64,000 bases of DNA from contig CM048744.1 of the NCBI GenBank assembly GCA_026315105.1, forward strand, positions 363,631,168 to 363,695,167, read 5' to 3'. Source of the DNA: Locusta migratoria (Eukaryota; Arthropoda; Insecta; Orthoptera; Acrididae). This document shows positions 10,691 through 22,665 of this stretch, in pieces (positions within the stretch are counted from its first letter, which is position 1; the number at the start of each line of letters is the position of its first letter). A program made the translations under genes and the position numbers. Under the pieces are notes generated by a model. That model was not told the DNA's origin and made no database searches. It saw only the letters and a program-made list of their open reading frames with translations.

Positions 10691-10747
10691 GACAAAGATT
10701 TTGTATACGGTACTCTAGTATCGTCAACTTTTAAATCTGTAGGCCAA

Positions 10748-10752
10748 TGTTT

Positions 10753-10790
<38 letters not shown>
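10748..10790. repeat. Poly-T tract
   Basis: A run of roughly 35-40 T. It produces an artificial lysine-rich ORF on the minus strand. Possibly the A-tail of a minus-strand insertion. Confidence 0.8.
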
Positions 10791-10793
<3 letters not shown>

Positions 10794-12345
10794 ACACTCT
10801 TCTTACTCGCATATCACTAACGATCGTTCTACTATTCACTGTGCCACACTAACTGTTATTTTCGTTATCATGGTTACAACTATGTACACCACATTATTCA
10901 TAATGTACTGTTTCCTAATTCATGCAGTCATTAATGATGAATCCTTACCCAACATGGCACCAATAGTGACGATGCCGGGTCGTAGCTCTATGCCTCTTGA
11001 AGTTCTCATGGATTGGCGCTATCGTAAATGACTGGCTGGAAGTTCATAGTGCAAAACTAAACTACTACAAATAATGTAGGCGACACGTAAAATTGTAGTT
11101 AATTGATACTTTAATGTATCCGTAGTGCCCAGTTGTCCCCATTTTTGGCCAGCGTACAAGTCTCATTAATAACAGTCACTAAAACCAGTATGCACATTCC
11201 ACACGTCATTAATACAAATTTACAGTGTGTGTAAGGAGTGAAAAAGGTCGAGGTGTACATTTAGTGTGGCACGAATATTAAGAATTAGTTCATAATCACA
11301 GTAAAAACACTTTCTACATGACTAATACTGAAGAACTTTTACCGTAATTGTTCCAATTAGAGTTCAGAGTAACGTGGACTATGCCCTCGATCAAACACGA
11401 AACAAGACTCCTTTACATGGCACAAAAACACCCTATTTATAGTACTCGAACAATAACTGAAATATATGTAGTTAATTATGTACAATAAATTAATTATAAT
11501 AGAGAAGTAAAGGATTACATGCAACTGGCTATAGTAAAAGTTAGAGTTAATAATACTGAGTTGATTATGTCTACTGAATGTGTGGTCATGTTTCATTTTG
11601 TGTTATTCATTACTATAAAGTTTCTCCATCATTAATATTGTCATAATTGTACGTCAATTATTTTATTCCTTTATTAATGATCAATACCCCATGTTTATAT
11701 ATGTTTCCACCCGTGAGATTGAACTTGTGTGTTCATATGAATGTGGAAGGTTGCTTTTTATAATGACTGACTTCTTTTTGAAAATTCAATGCAATTTACC
11801 ATGGTCGCACATCACGTGGTACTTAAGAATAGTATGCCGCTGCCTCCCCGCACATGAGCTCGTTTGGTTCATAGTGTGATTTTAATTGTGCTTGAAGACA
11901 CTTGCTATCTCTTCAAAACGCCACCGACACTTTGTTTCACTGCTGCTATCAAGTGTTGCCACATGAGTAATGTGTTGTAAGCATCATGCGTGTGTCTGTG
12001 AGTGAATGAATGTGCTTTCCTTTATCCACTGTGTATTTGCAAATTGCCTCCCATGTTACCTCCATAATCATACAGGGCAGAAACAATTTTATTATGGACA
12101 GTAACATTATGATTTAATTCACTTTTGTCAAGGTGTGTGTTTTATTGTGCTTAATTTTATTTTTATTGCTTGTTAATTTTATTGAATAGATAATTATTTA
12201 AAGTTTCAAACCTTTGCTTTATAATTTAATGATCCTCATCCCCTATTTAATAATCTATTCCCTTTTTTAACATTAATTTTGTATTTGTTAAACGCTGTCT
12301 GCTCTCTTAAGGAGTGATCAGTAAAATAAATATCCATTGGGCATG
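10791..12345. other. Long AT-rich stretch, nothing recognised
   Basis: No protein motif or repeat family seen. The phrase near 10950-10970, read on the minus strand (TTGGTGCCATGTTGGG), resembles a retrotransposon primer-binding region. The LTR of the 8840-10690 element may therefore lie just to the right, but I cannot fix its ends. Confidence 0.35.
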
Positions 12346-12349
12346 CACT

Positions 12350-13620
12350 GCGGCCACTCGCAAAGTAATTTAGAGCAGCAGTGAGCGTTTTAACTTGCAT
12401 TTGCAGATCTCTACTGCCCGAGATCTTACATAGAAATCAATAAGCAGTTCATTAACTTTATCTCTGATACCTTGTATATTTTGATGAAATATAGTAATTG
12501 CATAATTACGTAAATTCTTAAACTTTGTCGAAAGTCGTTCCTTTGTTAGAGGGAGTTTCTTTAAACAGGAATACCTATCAGCTGTCTTCAGTCTAAAACA
12601 AGGTGCAGCCCTAATACCAAGTTCTACAGGAATTTTTCCGTGAGCGACACCCCAACCCCTACTACACTGTCACCTCCCCATCCCATACCTACTGAGGTGC
12701 AGACCGTGCTTAGTGAAATCCGACCTTTGGATAGTCTCAACCGGCTCCACTGCAATGTGATCCATGCCCTCCGTCATCAGCGCTTCCTCAAGCCTCGTGT
12801 TAATGCGCCTGCCAGCTGTATTAAGACGAGGCCAATCATGATGCTAAAACAGATCCACGAAATACACATTTTTGTCACCAGTTTGAGTTGCTATCCTTTC
12901 CAGATCAACACCTATAGCCCCACCCATTATCACTACCTCATCCTCTTTTGAGAAATTCTTGCTGAATTCCCACATGTTACAAGTAATCTGCGCTTACCCT
13001 GTACTGGGCTTCAATGTGCTGATGTCATGGTACTCACTCCCAAGTACTTCCTGTAACTATTGGCCAACACCTCTGCCATGAGAACGGCATAACCGCAAAA
13101 TCTTATTCTTCCTAAGAGCCCTCTCTACATATTTCGGCTTCCTAACAGCTAAGGTCTGCTGCATACTTCTACACATACAGCTGCAGGAGGCTCATCTCCA
13201 CTCAACTCTGATAGTTGGACAAAACCTATTTTCAACTTGCATAATGAAGCTATCTGAACACCTCCTTCTAGCTACATTCCAGTTCCCATTCCGGGGACCC
13301 CCTCCCCCCCCCCCCCTCTGCCTACCTAATTCCTCTTCAGCGTTTTTCAACTGCATCTGAAGGGCGCAGATCAATCGCTCCTGCTCCTCTGTCAGCTTAT
13401 TACTGCTGCATATCCTGCAATTCCAGGAAAGAACCTCACCACATTGCCCACTGCTTCCCCATGACATTCACCCCCCCCCGTCTCCCCCCCTCCGCCCCCC
13501 CCCTCCGCCCCCCCCCCCCCCCATGAAAATGCTTAGTACAAATCCCACACTGCAGCTCACAACGCACGAACCTACGACAGAGCTCGCACTTTTCACTCAT
13601 GGTAAAATTTTACAGTTACT
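12350..13620 (-). mobile_element. LINE (family D) ORF1 and start of ORF2, decayed
   Basis: On the minus strand the ORF1 protein starts near 13600 with MSEKCELCRRFVRCELQC. This Cys-rich zinc-finger-like start continues to CRICSSNK. A coiled-coil segment follows (EEQERLICALQMQLKNAEEEL at 13192-13467). Further left are the SGNH-hydrolase-like pieces VVIMGGA (expected GGAND), LNTAGRRINTRLEEAL and TKHGLHLSRYG. About 12550-12440 shows FHQNIQGIRDKVNELL, a typical endonuclease start of ORF2. Poly-C/G runs at 13303-13316 and 13471-13521 break the frame. Zinc-finger plus SGNH ORF1 proteins are known in CR1-group LINEs; exact clade unproven. Confidence 0.65.
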
Positions 13621-14311
13621 TGTTAAGAAAAACTAGAATTCTATGTTCTGTAAGTTACGTTTGTACAAAAGGACAATGAAGCACCTTAACTATCAATCAA
13701 CAAATCTCAGTCTCTACAACAGCAACTAATACTACTACTACTAATATCAATACAGAGCAAATAACACTATCACAAAAACTTTACACTGTTGCTTGTATAA
13801 ACAAGAACAAATTCAAACGTCACTAACAAACTAACTAAACACAGTGAGAGCACAAGAGATATAGAAAATCTTAACGGAAAGTTTCCCTGCCGCAATTACG
13901 TTAAAACAACAAAAAGACACCGGTTGTAAATTACTGAATTTAATAAATAACTAGCTTGCTAACACCTTTTGAAATCTACAAATGTTAATAATTTAACTAC
14001 AATACACAGAAATACTAATTAGGCTAATATATGACCTACAATAATACGCCTTTTGCATGAACTAATTAATATTTTCTAATTAAACAAAACTATGCGACGT
14101 CAAATAATAGAGAATAACTTCAGGTAGTCACGTTAAAACGAAAAAAAAAAAAACAAAAAACAAAAAAAAACAAAAAAAAAAACAAAAAAAAAAAGAATGA
14201 GAAAAGTCTTGGAAAAAGAAAATGACAATAGACTAATTGCATTCGTACCTATTATTATGCAACAGTGGTATCGGGAGGTTCAGTAACACAAGCAGATGGA
14301 AGTAAATCCCA
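13621..14311. other. AT-rich stretch with interrupted poly-A (14143-14194)
   Basis: No gene seen. A run of A blocks separated by single C or G lies at 14143-14194. It may be the tail of an insertion. Confidence 0.5.
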
Positions 14312-15091
14312 ACAGGTTTCGTTACAAACCTTCTTTCATGATGCTTAAACCAAGCGTTTGTGATGATTAAATTGTACTCTACGCAAAATTCTTTTAAGCG
14401 TCCTCCTCTTTCATTCATTTTCCCCAATCCACATTGTCCTGCTATTTTTCCTTCCCTTCCTTTTCCTGCTACCGAGTTCTAGTCTCCCATGATAATTATT
14501 TTTCTCTGCCTTAACCGTCTGAATCACTTCTTATACCTCATCATACATTTTTTTCAGCCTACCTATCATGGGCAGCGTTAGTTGGCATGTGGTCTGTGTT
14601 GGCTTCGTGTCCGTCTGTACTACGATACTATGCTTTTCATAGTAAATTACCCGCATTCACTGTTAGACCTACTCCCACGTTTCATATACTGATTTTGTGT
14701 TTATAATCCAGTACCCCTACCCCCCTCCAACCAGAAATCCTGTTCATTCTGATACCAAACTTCGCTAATCCCCGCATCATATAGCTTCAACCTTTCCATT
14801 TTTCTTTTCAAATTTTCTAACTTACCTACCCAATTAAGGTATAGAACATTCCATGCTGCGATCCGTAGAATGTCTGTTATGTTTTTGAAGACAACGTCCT
14901 TCTGAGGAGTCCCCAAGCGGTAATCCGAATGGGCGTCTATTTTCCCTCTGCAATATACTACCCAAATAGACACCGTCACCATATATTCATACAGTAGACC
15001 TGCATGTCCTTGGGGAAAAGTAACGCCTGTAGTTTCCTCTTGCTTTCAGCTATACGCAATAGATGCATGGAAAAGCCACATTAGTTGATGT

Positions 15092-15892
15092 GGTTGCATA
15101 GACTTTCCCGGCGTAGTAACTGATAATATTTATCTCGGGTATGCAGCCGGATACCGTCGTCAACCAGACACGATATTTCAACAGACCAACTGGCTGCCAT
15201 CTTCAGGTGAGAGCGCAGAACACTAACTCGCCGGAAACTGATAAAGAACAAGAAACAGCAGCCCCATTATACACTGCTGACGACCCACCGCGCGTGCGCG
15301 AAACCAAAGTAGAAGCCACCTAGGCGCAATAGAACCAGTAGCGCGCCGGTGGAGAAAAACGGCAAAAACGATGGGTAGAAAACAAGGGTAGTTTAAAGAA
15401 ACAGCAGGTCGAAATGAAGACCGTTGTTGCTTGATGTCAGATAAAATCGGGTTCCAAGTTTTACTAAGTGGAAAACCCTTGTCCCTATTAATAATATTAT
15501 CGGCCATACGAATTTCCATTGATTCTTTGAGAACACATTCCCAGTAGCGGGAAGCAGGAGCAATCAGTTTAGTTTCATCGTATAACATCTTGTGTCCCTC
15601 ATTCAAACAATGTTCAGCAACAGCCGACTTTTCAGGTTGGAGCAAACGAGTATGACGGTGGTGTTCCACACACCGATCCTGAACTGTGCGGATCGTTTGG
15701 CCAATGTAAGTTTTACCACAATAACACGGAATACTATAAACACCGGATTTCCTCAGTCCTAAATCATCTTTGACTGACCCAAGGAGGGCCCTAGTCTTAG
15801 GTGGGGGCATAAAGATGGCAGCCAGTTGGTCTGTTGAAATATCGTGTCTGGTTGACGACGGTATCCGGCTGCATACCCGAGATAAATAGTAT
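15092..15892 (-). mobile_element. 5'-truncated Penelope-like retroelement with inverted terminal copies
   Basis: About 800 bp, flanked by the exact 15-bp repeat CACATTAGTTGATGT (15077-15091 and 15893-15907). It carries only the C-terminal GIY-YIG endonuclease end of the Penelope protein. Its ends (15122-15204 and 15812-15892) are nearly identical ~80-bp inverted copies. These are the kind of terminal repeats Penelope-like elements often carry in inverted orientation beside a truncated body. Each copy contains a hammerhead-like CTGAAGATGG...GAAA motif. It is nested in RTE copy X and therefore younger than it. Confidence 0.88.
15223..15810 (-). CDS. GIY-YIG endonuclease domain of a Penelope-like protein (partial)
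   Basis: A 195-codon open frame on the minus strand. GVYSIPCYCGKTYIGQT (about residues 23-39) carries the GVY...YIG form of the GIY-YIG motif. RTVQDRCVEHHRHTRL supplies the conserved Arg/His region and HCLNEGH follows. In Penelope-like elements this nuclease nicks the target to start reverse transcription. The reverse transcriptase that should precede it is lost, because the element is 5'-truncated and joined at 15811 to an inverted terminal repeat. The last ~50 residues run into the terminal repeat and may not be native. Confidence 0.85.
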   Translation of the reverse strand: MPPPKTRALLGSVKDDLGLRKSGVYSIPCYCGKTYIGQTIRTVQDRCVEHHRHTRLLQPEKSAVAEHCLNEGHKMLYDETKLIAPASRYWECVLKESMEIRMADNIINRDKGFPLSKTWNPILSDIKQQRSSFRPAVSLNYPCFLPIVFAVFLHRRATGSIAPRWLLLWFRARAVGRQQCIMGLLFLVLYQFPAS

Positions 15893-17756
15893 CACATTAG
15901 TTGATGTTACAAGGCCATCTCAGTCAATCATTCAAACTGTTGCCTATGCAACTACTGAACAGGCGGCAGCCCCCCTTGAGGAGTCAGATGCCCCTCCGCT
16001 ATGACTGCACGTACGGTACGGCTATCTGTATCGTTGAGGTACGTAAGTCACCCCACCTCGGTAAATGTATTGGGGTAGATAATACTTCATGTTTTTGAAA
16101 TTTTAGAAGTTCTTAGTGTTAAACTTGATTACAAAATCATTTTCAGCATTATAATAGAAACAATAACAATATGTTGGTTTGGGATCTTCATTCCGGAGAC
16201 TCGTTTGATGCAGCTCTCCACCCTTCTTCATCTCCCCTTAAGAACGGCAACCCACATCTATTTGAACCTGTTTACCGTATTTGTCACTTGATATCCCTCT
16301 GTGATTTTTACTCTCCTTCCAATGGTAAATAAAGGATTCTTCGATTAAGAATGTGTCCTACGAATCAGTCCGTTCGTGTAGTCAAGAAATTCCTTTGCTA
16401 CTCAATTCTGTACTGCACCTCCTCATTAATTCAGCAATTTACCCACCTAATTTTCAGAATTCGTCTGTAGCACCACATTTCAAAAGCTTCTATCCTCTTC
16501 CTGTTTGAACTATTTGTCGTCCTTGTGTCACTACCGTACAAAGCAACACTCCACACAAATTCCTTCATAGAAGACTTCCTAACACTTTAATTAGTAGTCC
16601 ATGTCAACGAATTTCTCTTTTTCAGAAACGCTTTTCTTCCCATTACCATTCTGCATTTTATATCATCTGTACTGCGATCACAATGTTATTTTAGTCAACA
16701 GTGAATATAGCATGATTTTATTGTATTTTATTTTTCATTTATTTATTTGCGTGAGTGGGGGGAAAATTAATGTAAAGATAATATATTACAAGTAGACATC
16801 CCATGATATTTTTATCAGTTTTGCTGCACATATTCGGAGGATAATTTGCGGAGTTCAAGCTTTTTTCATTGTTGACATTAACTCGTGAAAAATATACTTA
16901 TTTTTTCGTACTGGGCAATATACAAAACTCATCTACCAAGTATATTATCTCGTTATATACTCAAATTCCTTCAATGTCGCCTGATTTTCTTAGATTATTC
17001 CATTACCTTTTTTTTTTTTTTTTACTATACTTAATGTTCATCTTATACCCTTATTTCCTGACACTGTACATTTCGTTAAGTTACTTTCACAGGTCATTTG
17101 CTGTTCCGGTGGAATTAACATGTCATTGCCTAACAGCGAGGTTTTATTTCCCCATGCTGAACTTTAAATACTTCTCCAAATTTTTCCTCGCCTTCTTTCA
17201 CAGCTTGTTCAATATACAGATTGAATAATTGGTGAAACTTCTCAACCAATGTTTCCTTCTCATGCCCTTTGACTCTTACAATTGCTGTCTCGTTTCTGTA
17301 CAAGTTGTAAATAACTTTTCCGTTTCATATTCTTTACTCCTGCTGACTTCAGAATTTGTATTTCAGTCAACATGTTCAAAGGCTTTCGCCAAATCTACAA
17401 AAGTAGACAAAAGAAATTATTTATACAGTTATGGGAGAGGATAATTTGATTGTGAGGGGGGGGGGGGGGACTGGAACTCGATAGTAGGAAAGGGAAGATA
17501 ATGAAATGTAGTCGGTGAATATGGCTTGGAGAAAAGGAATGAAAGAGGAGTACGCCTGATAGAATTTTGTGCAGAGCACAACTGAATCGTCACAAACTCT
17601 TGGTTTAAACATCATGAAAGAAAGCTGTATACGTGGAAGAGACCAGGAGACACTTGAAGGTATCAACATTTTATTATGGTAAGACATAGATATTGAAACC
17701 AGATTTTAAACTATAAGACATATCCAGGGACAAAAATAGACTCTGACCATATATAA

Positions 17757-19185
17757 GGTTGAAAACAAAACAAACTGTTTTTGTTCTACTAAATTTTGTT
17801 TATTTACTAACTAGTTTTCGGCTTATTAGGCCATCGTCAGGTAAACTGTTGACATGAGTCGACAAAGACGCTATTGCTTGGTTCACAAAGATACAATACA
17901 CAGATTGCTTGGTCTTTGGATATGACATGTGTTGGAATTACAAACAGTATCTGTTGCCATGCATAATTATGTTCACATAATCAGTGGCCTCCTTCACATT
18001 TTTACATTTTAATTTGCGAGTGAAAGGGGGGAAACACATTACATTTCAAATATTATTGAATGAAAAACAATATTAACATTATTATTGTAGCATATGTTGG
18101 GATCATCACTTAAGGTGTACATTAAATTCGTTTTCTACACTGATTTTACTTTTTACTTACATGACAGCATTTGGCAAGATTCACATATTTAAATTACCGT
18201 ACATTACATATTACTGTGCAGTTTATTATATATTTTTGTATTTTAAAGTCTAAAAGTAAACATGGTAGGAAAGGGTACTCTACTTGTGACTGCCTGCATC
18301 CCTACGTGATAACTCCCTTATCAAAATGTTCAAATGTTTGTATAGTTTATGGGACTTAACTACGGGGTGATCAGTCCCTAAACTTACAAACTACTTATGA
18401 ACTACTTACGAACTAGGACGTCACAAATATCCATGCCCGAGGGGGGATTCGAACCACCGACCATAGTGGCCGTGCAGACCGCGACTGGAGCGCCTCAGTC
18501 CCCTCGGCCACCGCGGCCGGCACTCCCTTATCCTTACAAGGCGTGCGCCTTGTTACAAAATTGATTCCTTGTGCCTCATCATAAGTCGATTATCGACGCT
18601 TCTATTCTGTTCCAAAATTGTGCCTCTCAAACCGTGTCCGGTACCACTGGCCAAATTGTCTAATTTCTCTGAAGTGTTAAACTATATAACATGAAGGACG
18701 AAGGTATCATCTAGGTGGATGTAAGAACTTGCTTGCCATGCGTTTGTTTTGTATAATAATAAAAGCAGATGCACTTGATTTATTATTTTTTTTCCAATCA
18801 AATTTATAAATTTTCATTCAGTCTGTTCACACAGTATTGTACTATTGGTTGCTCATAAAACTAGAGTTTGCAAATATTTGAACCTGTTGTTCTGAATTAC
18901 TGTCTATTTTGTAATCCAATCTGTTGCGGATTGTTGCGCAATGTATTGTATGTTTTAAGGGAGGGAGATAAACTTTAACTGAGTTCGTGTTTAATCAGGA
19001 GTTCTTGTGTTTAATCAGAAGTTCGTCTTAACTACTTGTTATTATTGTTATAGTGCTTGATGTCAGTGAATTCAGACCTATGTTTGTTTTATTAATAAAT
19101 ATCATGTTGGTGTAACTGTGAATACTGCTACTTGTTCGTTTTCCTTGGGCCTGCCTTCCACCCCACAGTCTAGCTGCTCCCTACC
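17757..19185. other. 1.4-kb insertion in RTE copy Y, origin unknown
   Basis: This segment interrupts the RTE sequence; about 70 bp of RTE is missing at the site. Near its left end (17814-17841, minus strand) it has a hammerhead-like motif, CTGACGA then GGC...GCC stem then GAAA. This suggests a Penelope-like terminus. A SINE is nested in it. No protein motif seen. Confidence 0.55.
18323..18521 (-). repeat. tRNA-derived SINE, family 1, with 11-bp target duplication
   Basis: Minus-strand copy with tail at left and GGCCGCGG head at right. Exact direct repeats ACTCCCTTATC at 18312-18322 and 18522-18532. Confidence 0.92.
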
Positions 19186-20490
19186 AGGGACCTGTATACA
19201 TTGAAGGAACCTGAGGCTTTTGAGCGTTTCAAAGGGAGCTTTAGGCAACAATAACGGGGACGGGGAGTGTAACACAGTAAAAGACGAATGTGAAGCTTTA
19301 AGAGATGAAAAGGTCAAAGTTCAGAGGACCAAATAGATAGAAACACAAGTCCTAGAAAAAAATCCTTGTATATTACAGGAAATACTGAATTTAATTGCTG
19401 AAATGAGAAAATATAAAAATACAGAAAATGAAGCAGGTAAAATGGAGTACAGACGACTAAAAATGAAATTAAAAGAAAGTGTAAAATTGCTAAGCAGGAG
19501 TGGCTAGAGGACACATGCAAGCCTGTAAAACAATTTATAACTAGGGAAAAGACAGAGACTTTTGGATAAAAGAAAAACAGCTGAATGAATATCAAGAACT
19601 CAAATAGAAAACCAGATGTGAGCAAAGAAGAAAAAGTCAGAAGGTGGAAAGAATATATAGAGGGACTCAAAAAGTAAATGAACATATGGACAATATTGTA
19701 GGTACGAAGGAGTAAATATATGAATACGAGGTATTATACTGAGAGAAGAATTTGACAGAGCAATGACACACGTTATTCGAAACAAGCCCCCTGAAGTTGA
19801 TGACATTCTCTCAAAGATAACAAATTCTCTGGGAGAACCAGCCATGACAAAACTATTCCACCCTTTCTGCAGTATGTATGCGACTGGTGAAATTCCTTCA
19901 GTCTACAAGAAAAATGTAATAACCGCGATTCCAAATGAAGCAAGCGAGAGAAGAGTGAAAATTATGGAACCATCCGTTTAATAAATAATGAAAGCTAAAT
20001 TTTAACACGAATATTTACAGCTGAATGGAAAAACTTGTAGTAGCCGATCTCGGGGAAATTAGATTGATTTCAATAGAAATGTAGGATAACAGTAGGCAAT
20101 ACTCACTTTACGACTTATCTTTGAAAATAGGATAGATAGGGGACTATTTAACCTACGTAATATTTTATATATATTCATAAAGTAGAGCTGCACGTCCTCA
20201 GGAATAGTAACGACTGTAGTTTCCCCTTGCTTTCATCCGTTCGCAGTAACTACATGGCAATCACGTTAGCTGATATAATAAGACCAGCTCAGTCGAACAT
20301 CTAGTCTTCTGCCCCTGCAACTACTGAAAAGGCTGCTGCCGTTATTTAGGAACCAAACGTTTGTCTGGTCTGTGCACAGATACCTCTACTGCGGTTGCAC
20401 CTACGGTACGTCTATCTGTACGGTTGAGGCATGGAAGCTACCCCATATCAGAAGTGTCTGTGGTTCATAGGGGTAGAATACGCATAATGT

Positions 20491-20747
20491 GTATGTGTTT
20501 CTCTTTGCCAGTAGCCCACGTCTTTACAACGTACTTTGAAGTGGCCTTTACTAGTCAACTTTCAGAAGTAGATGCATACTTCCTCATCCTGACTATGTAT
20601 CTATTCGTGAACGGTGACTCGTAATAGCCAGTTCAAACTACGTTCTAAAGACACGGGCTATTGGCAGGGAGAAACTTTTGAGTAAATACTACCATCATAT
20701 AAAGAAAATTAAGGACAGTTAGATCTCAATGTGAATATGCCCCGGGA

Positions 20748-20786
<39 letters not shown>

Positions 20787-21640
20787 GTAGTAATCACATT
20801 TAGTTTTAATTATGATTCTTACAAACAGTCTTGGATAACCATTGGGACTGTTTCTAGCCATGCTACTCATCGAACTGTTGCTAATCCTCCATTTATCCGA
20901 ATTTAATGGTCTTCGCGGAAAAGGTATTACTGAACCCTGAGCCGACATGAGGCTGACGTGGTATTGTACATTCTGCCTCGTGTGTCGATGTGATCCCCGT
21001 CGTACACTCATATTCTGTAACACAACGCTCGCATTCATTTCTTGCACTGTGGAGCTCGTCGTTGTTTATATTGTTGCTCCTATGGCATTTCTGCAGGTTG
21101 AGAGAAATTTATCATGTTTCGTAACACAGTAAATTTGTCTTTTTCATCCTGGGAAATCAGATTAACAATATTGTCTAATATGATCCACCATGAGTTATTT
21201 ATGTAAGTTCGTATAATGGTTAGTTAGTGTTTATTGGACCCGTAATTCTATTATAGGTGCCACAGTTAATTGGGTCAAGTGGACCCGAAACACGTCACGG
21301 TCAGAGTAAACCTGTACTTGTAAACTGGCCATGGGTCGTATCCCATCAGGTAATGTCTTTTTCCCTCATTCATGTTTATTTAGTGTAGCGCTAGGTACTC
21401 TCGGAAGGACGGTATACACTCGGGTTCGATAAAAAAAAAAAAATTAAAAAAAAGCTTGAAAGACTAAAGATGGGAAAAAAAAGCTTGAAAGACTAAAGAT
21501 GGGAAGTTCATATGCAGAGGACATGTAATTAGTTTACAATTTTGTGCATAAATGATTAACATTTGAACCTGCCTGTCCCGTGGGTTCACTGTCAATATCA
21601 ATATCCCGGCGCAACACCACCTACCGGTAAAATATACTTG
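20491..21640. other. No gene seen; (TC)n at 20749-20782 and a tandem duplication at 21445-21504
   Basis: Contains a CT microsatellite of about 34 bp. Two adjacent copies of a 30-bp unit (AAAGCTTGAAAGACTAAAG core) lie at about 21445-21504. No coding similarity. Confidence 0.6.
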
Positions 21641-21703
21641 CGGCTCTCTCTGGTGTTATAAACCGGAGGTAATGGATCCGTATGTTTGGAGCTGACGTGA
21701 AGA

Positions 21704-22650
21704 ATGCCTCGCAGATGTACGCGCGAACCATACCGTCAGGTTAGTGAATCTCAAAGCGGGCGCATTATGGTATGAGAAAATGTTACGCATCCGTCCGGGA
21801 TACTGCAGCTCGCGTGGGACGAAAGGATGTCTGCAGAATTGTTTCCGGAAAGCCATAGAACACGACGAGAAGGCTCAGCTCTCACCAGCCAGACCTCCTC
21901 CCGAGAAGTCGACACAACCGGATGGCATTGCAAGGACAGATCTGCATCCTCATCGGCTCAAGCGAAACAGTGTAACACATATTACACTACCAAGGGTGTG
22001 AGTCCGTCGCCGTTTATTAAGACATGAGTAACGTTCGCGTCTTCCACTTCTTCGCTACTTTTGACCAATGTGAGAAGCATGCTAATCGGCAATTTGTTTA
22101 TGAAACACCGTCACTGTGGGCAGAAATGGCATCAGATTTTTTTTAGGACGAATCCAGTTTCTGTTTGCTTGAAAATGATGGCAGAATTTTGGTTCGCTGT
22201 AGAAGGGGAAGAGCGGTATCACAGAGAGTGCATTATCTAAAATGTTTGTTAAACTTATGGGACTTAACTACGGGGTCATCAGTCCCTAAACGTACAAACT
22301 ACTTATGAACTAACTAAGACTAAGGACGGCACAAATATCCATGCCCGAGGGGGGTTCGAACCCCCGACCGTAGTGGCCGTGCAGACCGTGATTGGAGCGC
22401 CTCAGTCCCCTCGGCCACCGCGGCCGGCGAGTGTATTATCACTAGACATGTAGTGTCAAGTCATGGCTTTGTGGTGGGGGACACTACTGGGTGCAGCTAC
22501 AGATCGCAGTTGCCACGTGTCCAGAGCACTGTGTCCAGTCTGACCTACGTGAATTACATCCTGCTGCCTGAAGCCATACCTCTTGTGCACGACACCCCAG
22601 TCGCCATTTTTCAGCAAAAAAAATGCATGGCCACTTGCTACTCCTCGGAA
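21704..22650 (+). pseudogene. Tc1-like transposase, disrupted
   Basis: The start MPRRCTREPYRQVSESQSGRIM is the usual Tc1 N-terminal helix region. Frameshifts follow, with recognisable pieces such as EGSALTSQTSSREVD. Near 22140 a DESSFCLLENDGRILVRC-like first catalytic block can be read across a frameshift. After the SINE come SSHGFVVGDTTGCSYRSQL (core strand) and IPLVHDTPVAIFQQ (second Asp region, Asp lost). The TA-recognition ends are not resolved. It is inactive. Confidence 0.7.
22238..22428 (-). repeat. tRNA-derived SINE, family 1, with 12-bp target duplication
   Basis: Minus-strand copy inside the Tc1 transposase. Flanking repeats GAGTGCATTATC (22226-22237) and GAGTGTATTATC (22429-22440) differ at one base. 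Confidence 0.92.
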
Positions 22651-22665
22651 CTAAGTATAACCTAA

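Larger units (their letters stand above)
14312..16080 (-). mobile_element. RTE-type LINE copy X (5' part), split by a Penelope-like element
   Basis: Minus-strand 5' portion of the RTE family. The 5' untranslated sequence is at 16075-15893 and continues at 15091-14985. The endonuclease start is at 14982-14701 (AAWNVLYLNWVGKLENLKRKMERLK) and further endonuclease sequence runs to about 14312 (NERGGRLKEF, AWFKHHERR). A Penelope-like element occupies 15092-15892 and is flanked by a duplicated 15-bp RTE sequence. The polymerase is absent. Confidence 0.85.
16160..20490 (-). mobile_element. RTE-type LINE copy Y with inverted middle and a 1.4-kb insertion
   Basis: Segments by comparison with the full-length RTE at 39114-42376. 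16160-17405 is the 3' part on the minus strand (C-terminal domain, rear of the polymerase). 17418-17756 and 19186-20163 are the endonuclease end and front of the polymerase on the plus strand. 20168-20490 is the 5' untranslated region back on the minus strand. The inverted block spans the RTE region between the two minus-strand parts with only about 25 bp missing at one side and about 500 bp at the other. A 1.4-kb foreign segment splits the inverted block. All frames are decayed. Confidence 0.82.
21640..22665 (+). mobile_element. Tc1-like transposon remnant, split by a SINE
   Basis: A Tc1-like transposase can be followed from the ATG at 21704 to about 22650, with a SINE at 22238-22428. It is a different subfamily from the element at 190-2975. 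The C-terminal catalytic block and right terminus are not seen. Confidence 0.75.

Noticed and set aside
10615..10839. ORF with a run of lysines
   Set aside because: The Lys run is the poly-T tract read on the minus strand.
16160..20490. Plain twin-priming inversion in RTE copy Y
   Set aside because: A sense-oriented 5' untranslated region lies beyond the inverted block, which ordinary twin priming would not leave; kept as an internal inversion of uncertain origin.
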